Assembly (NCBI GenBank): GCA_026785815.1
Contig: JAJAZH010000395.1
Coordinates: 1 to 10,130 of the forward strand
Source of the DNA: Ramlibacter sp.
GTDB taxonomy: Bacteria; Pseudomonadota; Gammaproteobacteria; Burkholderiales; Burkholderiaceae_C
Length of the DNA stretch: 10,130 bases
Direction of reading: 5' to 3'
Part shown: one piece after another, positions 6,053 to 10,130 of the stretch
Layout of the letters: the number at the start of each line of letters is the position of its first letter
Numbering within the stretch: position 1 is the first letter of the stretch
Notes under the pieces: model-generated
Told to the model about the DNA's origin: nothing
The model's database searches: none
What the model saw: the letters and a program-made list of their open reading frames with translations, nothing else
Translations under genes and position numbers: made by a program

Positions 6053-6897
6053 AGTTCGCCCTGTGCAATGAAGTGCTGCAGCCGCAGCCGTTCGACCAGC
6101 AATGCGTGGCCGCCGCCGCGATGGGCTACGCCGCGCTGGAAGTGGCCCCGTTCACGCTGGCCGAGGATCCGATGAAGATCAGCGACGTCCAGGCCGGAGT
6201 CTTCCGCCGGATGGCCGAAGACGCCGGCCTGCGGATCGCGGGGCTGCACTGGCTGCTGGTGGCGCCGGGCGGCCTGTCGATCGTGTCCGAGGAGCCGCAG
6301 ATCCGCGAAGAGACCTTGGCGGTGATGAGCCGGCTGGTCGAACTGTGCGCGCTGATGGGCGGCGATTACCTGGTGCATGGCTCGCCCAAGCAGCGCTCGG
6401 TGCCACCCCGCTCCAGCCGCGAACAGGCCCTGGGACGGGCCACCGATTGCTTTGCCAAGGTGGCGGTGAGCGCGCGCGACTGCGGCGTCGTCTACTGCGT
6501 CGAGCCGCTGTCGACCCGCGAGACCGACCTGATCAACAGCCTGGCGGAGGCGGTCCGGATCGTCGATGCCATCGCATCGCCCGCCCTGAAGACCATGATC
6601 GACTGCAGCGCCGCCGGCCAGGTCGAGACCGAGCGGATCGAAACCTTGATGGAGAAGTGGATGCCCAGCGGTCACATCGCCCACGTGCAGGTGAACGATC
6701 CGAACCGGCGCGGACCAGGGCAGGGCGAGATGCGGTTCGCACCGATCCTCGAAACCGTGTTGCGGATGCAGGACATAGGCGCCTACCAGGGCATCGTGGC
6801 GGTGGAGCCGTTCGACTACGTGCCCGACGGCCCCACCTGCGCGGCCCGTGCCATCGGTTACCTGGACGGCATCGTCGAAGGGCTGGCCCGTGGCTGA
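6049..6897 (+). CDS. Sugar phosphate isomerase/epimerase-like TIM-barrel protein
   Basis: A 282-residue cytoplasmic protein of the xylose-isomerase-like TIM-barrel (AP_endonuc_2) superfamily, which includes ketose 3-epimerases, hydroxypyruvate isomerase, inosose dehydratase and dehydroshikimate dehydratase. The opening MKFALCNEVL with GYAALEVAPF (26-35) is the usual first two strands. Likely divalent-metal ligands are E152 (YCVEPLS), D185 (TMIDCSAAG), H212 (AHVQVND) and E253 (AVEPFDY), matching the E-D-H-E metal site of the family. RRGPGQGEMRF (220-230) matches the conserved substrate loop after the His strand. The ATG overlaps the tctA stop as ATGA, so translation is coupled. It works with the following enolase-superfamily gene, whose start overlaps its stop by 8 bp. 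Superfamily firm; isomerase versus dehydratase cannot be decided. Confidence 0.9.
   Translation: MKFALCNEVLQPQPFDQQCVAAAAMGYAALEVAPFTLAEDPMKISDVQAGVFRRMAEDAGLRIAGLHWLLVAPGGLSIVSEEPQIREETLAVMSRLVELCALMGGDYLVHGSPKQRSVPPRSSREQALGRATDCFAKVAVSARDCGVVYCVEPLSTRETDLINSLAEAVRIVDAIASPALKTMIDCSAAGQVETERIETLMEKWMPSGHIAHVQVNDPNRRGPGQGEMRFAPILETVLRMQDIGAYQGIVAVEPFDYVPDGPTCAARAIGYLDGIVEGLARG
6877..6882 (+). promoter_or_regulatory. Ribosome binding site supporting a GTG start
   Basis: GAAGGG lies inside the 3' end of the isomerase-like gene, 7 nt before the GTG at 6890. It favours that start over the ATG at 6848, which would overlap the upstream gene by 50 bp and add a non-family leader of 14 residues. Confidence 0.65.
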
Positions 6898-8305
6898 GGC
6901 GCCGCGCTTCGTGGTGCGCGAGATCGAGTTGCTCGAGCGGCCGGTGGTGCTGCGGCTGCCCTTCCGCTTCGGCGTCGTCACGCTGACCGAGTGTCCGCAG
7001 GCGTTCGTGCGCGCCCGCATCGAATTTGGTGATGGCCGCAGCCAGTGGGGCGCCGCCGCCGAGATGATGGCGCCCAAGTGGTTCGACAAGAACCTGGCCC
7101 TGAGCAACGAGGACAACTTCGGCCAGTTGCGAGAGGTGCTGGCGATGGCGCGCGCGGCGTACTTGGCCGACCCGGCACCGGCCACCGCGTTCGGTCATTT
7201 TTCGCGCCATTACGACAGCCACTTGCAGGCGGCGCTCGGCCAGGGCTTGAATCCGCTGCTGGCCAACTACGGGCCGGCGCTGGTCGACCGCGCAATTCTC
7301 GATGCGCTGTGTCGCAGCCGCGGCGTTTCGTTCTACGCCGCGATGCAGGCCAACCTGCCGGGCATCGGGGCCGACCGGCCGGAGTTCGCGCGCCTGGACT
7401 TCGACCGCTTCCTGGCGGGGTTGAAGCCGGCCGCGACCATCGAGGCGCGCCACACCGTCGGCATGGTCGACGCGATCACCGCCGCCGACCTGGCGTCGTC
7501 GGTCGGCGACGGCCTGCCTGAAACGCTGGAGCAGGTGGTGCAACGCTACGGCCACCGCTACTTCAAGCTCAAGGTCGGCGGCAAGCTGCAAGCCGACGTC
7601 GACCGGCTGGCGGCGATCGCCTCGGTGCTGGACCGGCTGTCGCAGCCGTACTTCGCATCGCTGGACGGCAACGAGCAATACCCGGATGCGTCGGGTATTG
7701 CTGAACTGCTGGCTCAGATGCGCGCCACGCCCGCGCTGCAGCGGCTGAACCAGTCGATCCTGTTCATCGAGCAGCCGATTTCGCGGGCCCACGCACTGGA
7801 GGCGGACCTGCGCTGCGCCGGGTTGGACAAGCCGGTGATCATCGACGAGTCGGACGGCGAACTCGACACCTTCGTCCAGGCCAGAGCGCGCGGCTACGTC
7901 GGCGTTTCCTCCAAGACCTGCAAGGGCGTCTACAAATCGGTGCTGAACGCGGCGCGCTGCGTTGAGTGGAACGCCGAGGCCGCAGGCGAGGTCTGCTTCA
8001 TGTCGGCCGAAGACCTGACGACGCAGGCCGGCTTGTCGGTGCAGCAGGACCTGGCGCTGGTCAACCTGCTTGGCATCGGCCATGTCGAGCGCAACGGCCA
8101 CCATTACGTCAACGGCATGGCGGCCCAGTCGCAAGCCGAACAGCAAGCTTTCCTGGCCGCGCATCCCGACCTCTACGAGCAGTCGCAGGGCGCGGTGCGG
8201 CTGTCGATCCGGGACGGCCGGATCGCACTCGGCTCGCTGGCCGCGCCCGGATTCGCCAGCGCCGCCATGCCGGACTTCAGCGCGATGACCGCAATCGCCG
8301 GGTAG
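6890..8305 (+). CDS. Divergent enolase-superfamily protein (mandelate racemase/muconate lactonizing-like)
   Basis: A 471-residue cytoplasmic protein with the enolase-superfamily layout: an N-terminal capping domain with strands near 7-55, the helix LVDRAILDALCRSRG (131-145), then the barrel. Active-site candidates occur in the expected order: K226-x-K228 in YFKLKVGG, metal ligands D259 (SLDGNEQY), E294 (LFIEQPI) and E320 or D319 (VIIDESDGE), then K342 in VSSKTCKG. Lysines on both sides of the metal are the pattern of the muconate-lactonizing/dipeptide-epimerase subgroup, which abstracts a proton alpha to a carboxylate. It is about 80-100 residues longer than usual (350-400); extra sequence lies before the KxK (about 70-130) and in a C-terminal tail. 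GTG start chosen from GAAGGG at 6877 and the tight overlap with the previous gene. Substrate unknown; likely racemisation, epimerisation or dehydration of a carboxylic acid. Confidence 0.82.
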   Translation: MAEAPRFVVREIELLERPVVLRLPFRFGVVTLTECPQAFVRARIEFGDGRSQWGAAAEMMAPKWFDKNLALSNEDNFGQLREVLAMARAAYLADPAPATAFGHFSRHYDSHLQAALGQGLNPLLANYGPALVDRAILDALCRSRGVSFYAAMQANLPGIGADRPEFARLDFDRFLAGLKPAATIEARHTVGMVDAITAADLASSVGDGLPETLEQVVQRYGHRYFKLKVGGKLQADVDRLAAIASVLDRLSQPYFASLDGNEQYPDASGIAELLAQMRATPALQRLNQSILFIEQPISRAHALEADLRCAGLDKPVIIDESDGELDTFVQARARGYVGVSSKTCKGVYKSVLNAARCVEWNAEAAGEVCFMSAEDLTTQAGLSVQQDLALVNLLGIGHVERNGHHYVNGMAAQSQAEQQAFLAAHPDLYEQSQGAVRLSIRDGRIALGSLAAPGFASAAMPDFSAMTAIAG

Positions 8306-8343
8306 CACGTCCCAGGTAGCACTCCCCAGATAGGACTCCCCAG
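8302..8343. repeat. Three tandem 14-bp near-repeats
   Basis: GTAGCACGTCCCAG (8302-8315), GTAGCACTCCCCAG (8316-8329) and ATAGGACTCCCCAG (8330-8343) follow one another without gap. The first unit contains the TAG stop of the enolase-superfamily gene, and the next two repeat an in-frame-like TAG at shifting phase. This looks like a slippage-type local duplication at the gene end. The remaining gap to 8408 shows no convincing promoter. Confidence 0.75.
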
Positions 8344-8407
8344 CGCCTGGTCGGTCTGGCGGACAATCTTGCAGCGGCCTTCGTTTTCCACTTTCCAGAG
8401 CAACTCC

Positions 8408-9691
8408 ATGGACCAAGCGACTTCCGACCTCCTCACCCGAACCGGCCCCGGCACCGCCATGGGCAACCTGATGCGGCGCTACTGGGTGCCGATCCTGTCG
8501 TCGTCGGAAATTGCCGAGCCCGACGGCCCGCCGGTGCGGGTGCCGATCATGGGCGAGAAGCTGCTGGCCTGGCGCGACACCGACGGCCATGCGGCCTTGA
8601 CCGACGAGTTCTGCTCGCACCGGGGTGCGTCGCTGTACCTCGGCCGCAACGAGGAGTGCGGCCTGCGCTGCTCCTACCACGGCCTCAAGTTCGACCGGAC
8701 CGGCGCCTGCGTCGACGTGCCCTCGGCGCCACAGGTGGCCGACCGCATGCGGATCAAGGCCTATCCGTGCATCGAGCGCGCCGGCCTGGTGTGGGCCTAC
8801 ATGGGCCCGTCGCAGCAGCAGCCCGAGCCGCCCGGCGTCGAGTGGTGCAACCTGCCCGCGAGCCACGTCTTCATCACCCGGCGGCTGCAGCAGAGCAACT
8901 ACCTGCAGGCGATGGAGGGCGGCATCGACACCGCGCACGTCTCGTACGTGCACCGCTACGAGGTCGACATCGACCCGATGCACCAGGGCGTCAAGGCGCT
9001 CGACTACATCAAGGCCGACGGCAACGTCATCTTCGACATCGAGAAGAATCCGTTCGGGCTGACGTTGTACGGGCGGCGCAACGGCGATGTCGATACCCAC
9101 TACTGGCGGATCACCCAGTGGATGTTCCCGTGGTTCACGCTGATTCCGCCGTTCGGCGACCATGCGCTGGGCGGCCACGTCTGGGTGCCGGTGGACGACG
9201 AGAACTGCTGGGCCTGGAGCATCAATTTCCATCCCGACAAGCCGCTGAGCGCGCACGAGCGCGGGGTGATGGCGTCCGGCAAGGGCATCCACGTGAAGTA
9301 CGAGCAGGGCACGATCCCGATGTCGTTCCGGCCGGCGGCGAACCGGGACAACGAGTACCTGATCGACCGCCAGGCCCAGAAGGACAAGCGCGCCTACAGC
9401 GGCGTCTTCGGCTTTTCGGAGCAGGACGCGTCGCTGCAGGAGAGCATGGGCCCGATCCAGGACCGGACCCGCGAGCGGCTGCTGCCGACCGACAAGGCGA
9501 TCGTCATGGCGCGGCGCATGCTGGAGGAGGCTGCCCGCGGCCTGGAGCAGGGGCTGGAGCCGCCCGCGCTCGATCCCTCCAGCCAGCAGGTGCGGGCGGC
9601 GGGCGTGCTGCTGCCCAGAAACCAGGATCCCAAGCCCTGGGCCAAGGACAAGATCGAGCATGTCCAGGGCAAACCGGTTTATTCGTTGTAG
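8408..9691 (+). CDS. Rieske non-heme iron oxygenase alpha subunit (phthalate 4,5-dioxygenase-like)
   Basis: A 427-residue cytoplasmic oxygenase component of the length and form of the phthalate-dioxygenase group (one type of subunit, no beta). The Rieske [2Fe-2S] ligands are C69-S-H71 and C88-S-Y-H91, separated by 16 residues. The mononuclear iron site is D174-x2-H177-x4-H182 in IDTAHVSYVH, the classic bridging Asp and two His. The C-terminal SMGPIQDRTRERLLPTDKAI (346-365) is typical of this group and may hold the third iron ligand (D352 is a candidate). Enzymes of the group hydroxylate aromatic acids or O-demethylate methoxylated acids, using electrons from a separate FMN/ferredoxin reductase; none is encoded in this window. 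The ATG at 8408 has AGAG 7 nt upstream; a TTG at 8369 is less likely. Family firm; substrate unknown. Confidence 0.92.
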   Translation: MDQATSDLLTRTGPGTAMGNLMRRYWVPILSSSEIAEPDGPPVRVPIMGEKLLAWRDTDGHAALTDEFCSHRGASLYLGRNEECGLRCSYHGLKFDRTGACVDVPSAPQVADRMRIKAYPCIERAGLVWAYMGPSQQQPEPPGVEWCNLPASHVFITRRLQQSNYLQAMEGGIDTAHVSYVHRYEVDIDPMHQGVKALDYIKADGNVIFDIEKNPFGLTLYGRRNGDVDTHYWRITQWMFPWFTLIPPFGDHALGGHVWVPVDDENCWAWSINFHPDKPLSAHERGVMASGKGIHVKYEQGTIPMSFRPAANRDNEYLIDRQAQKDKRAYSGVFGFSEQDASLQESMGPIQDRTRERLLPTDKAIVMARRMLEEAARGLEQGLEPPALDPSSQQVRAAGVLLPRNQDPKPWAKDKIEHVQGKPVYSL

Positions 9692-9702
9692 GACAGGAAA
9701 GA

Positions 9703-10130
9703 ATGAAAACCGACATCGACACCACGAACGAATTTCGACGCAGTGGGCTGCTGCGGGCGCTGGCGCTCGGCCTGACTTTCGGCCTGACTCTGGGGCTGGC
9801 GCCCGGGGCCGGCGCGCAGGTCCCGGAGTGGGCGCCGAGCAAGCCGGTGCGCATCATCGTGCCGATCGTCGGCAGCACCAACGACGTGCTGGCCCGGATC
9901 ATCGCGCCCAAGCTGCAGGAAGCGCTCGGCCAGCCGGTGGTGGTGGAGAACAAGGCCGGGGCCGGTGGCAACATCGGCGCCGACCTGGTGGCCAAGGCCA
10001 CTCCCGACGGCCACACCCTGCTGATCGGCTACAACGGTCCGCTGGCGATCAATGTCAGCCTGTTCGACAAGATGCCCTACGACCCGGTCAAGGACCTGGC
10101 GCCGATCAGCCTGATGGTCACGGCGCCGCA
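9703..10130 (+). CDS. Second TctC/Bug-family substrate-binding protein, 5' portion
   Basis: The first 142 codons of a second periplasmic TctC/Bug protein; the 3' end is outside the window. Visible family motifs are KPVRIIVPIV, a ligand loop GSTNDVLARI, LGQPVVVENKAGAGGNIGAD and ATPDGHTLLIGYNG, then MPYDPVKDLAPISLMV. It is closer to the family consensus than the protein at 2948, although the first ligand loop is shorter (VGSTND instead of a PGG-type turn). A signal peptide with an unusually long polar N-region (about 11 residues, containing RR) and hydrophobic core ends in GAGAQ, with cleavage after A38. AGGA at 9695-9698 lies 4 nt before the ATG, 11 bp after the Rieske oxygenase stop, so the two are likely co-transcribed. 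It may feed the TctAB encoded upstream with a second ligand (inference). Confidence 0.94.
   Translation, partial: MKTDIDTTNEFRRSGLLRALALGLTFGLTLGLAPGAGAQVPEWAPSKPVRIIVPIVGSTNDVLARIIAPKLQEALGQPVVVENKAGAGGNIGADLVAKATPDGHTLLIGYNGPLAINVSLFDKMPYDPVKDLAPISLMVTAP

Noticed and set aside
8369..8407. Upstream TTG as start of the Rieske oxygenase
   Set aside because: The added 13 residues do not look like family sequence, and the ATG at 8408 begins the usual N-terminal pattern ending in GNLMRRYWVP.
6533..9661. A 1042-codon open frame on the minus strand spanning three + strand genes
   Set aside because: Its translation is rich in Arg, His, Gln, Ala and Gly without family motifs, and it lies opposite well-supported genes with catalytic motifs. 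Long antisense frames are expected in GC-rich DNA.
9703..9816. Twin-arginine (Tat) signal in the second binding protein
   Set aside because: FRRSGLL has the arginine pair but not the S/T-RR-x-F-L-K pattern, and Bug proteins are normally Sec exported.

Overview
The window is GC-rich, densely packed DNA with every supported gene on the + strand. It most resembles a betaproteobacterium of the order Burkholderiales. That placement is an inference from two periplasmic Bug/TctC-type binding proteins in one locus, an XdhC-family neighbour and the base composition; no rRNA or tRNA is present to confirm it.

Layout: (1) 1-217 is the C-terminal end of an XdhC/CoxI-family protein. (2) 218-648 has no gene. 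It holds a run of roughly 29-bp hairpin half-units followed by two full-length 131/134-bp fold-back repeats, the second ending 27 bp before the next start codon. (3) 649-1668 is an NAD(P)-binding epimerase/dehydratase-like SDR protein. (4) 1667-1750 is a tandem pair of 42-bp units, each with a perfect 8-bp-stem hairpin, leading directly into the ribosome binding site of (5) a DapA/DHDPS-family lyase or aldolase at 1763-2830. (6) 2831-2947 is a regulatory gap with a bulged hairpin, a consensus-like sigma70 promoter and an AT-rich direct repeat. (7) 2948-6052 encodes a complete tripartite tricarboxylate transporter in the order TctC, TctB, TctA. (8) 6049-6897 (sugar phosphate isomerase/epimerase-like TIM barrel) and 6890-8305 (divergent enolase-superfamily protein) are translationally coupled to the transporter genes. 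(9) After about 100 bp carrying a small 14-bp triplication, 8408-9691 encodes a Rieske non-heme iron oxygenase alpha subunit of the phthalate-dioxygenase type. (10) 9703 to the window end is a second TctC-type binding protein, cut by the window.

Taken together this reads as a catabolic locus for an organic acid. The transporter and two binding proteins would capture and import a carboxylate. A Rieske oxygenase, an enolase-superfamily enzyme, an xylose-isomerase-like TIM barrel, a DapA-like lyase and an SDR-like protein would then process it. The logic (oxidise or dealkylate, dehydrate or isomerise, then cleave by retro-aldol) is inference, and the substrate cannot be read from sequence. Several enzymes depart from their family's standard active site: the SDR has Cys in place of the YxxxK lysine, the DapA-like protein lacks the TTGE motif while keeping Tyr and Lys at canonical spacing, and the enolase-superfamily protein is unusually long. 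This supports specialised and possibly undescribed chemistry.
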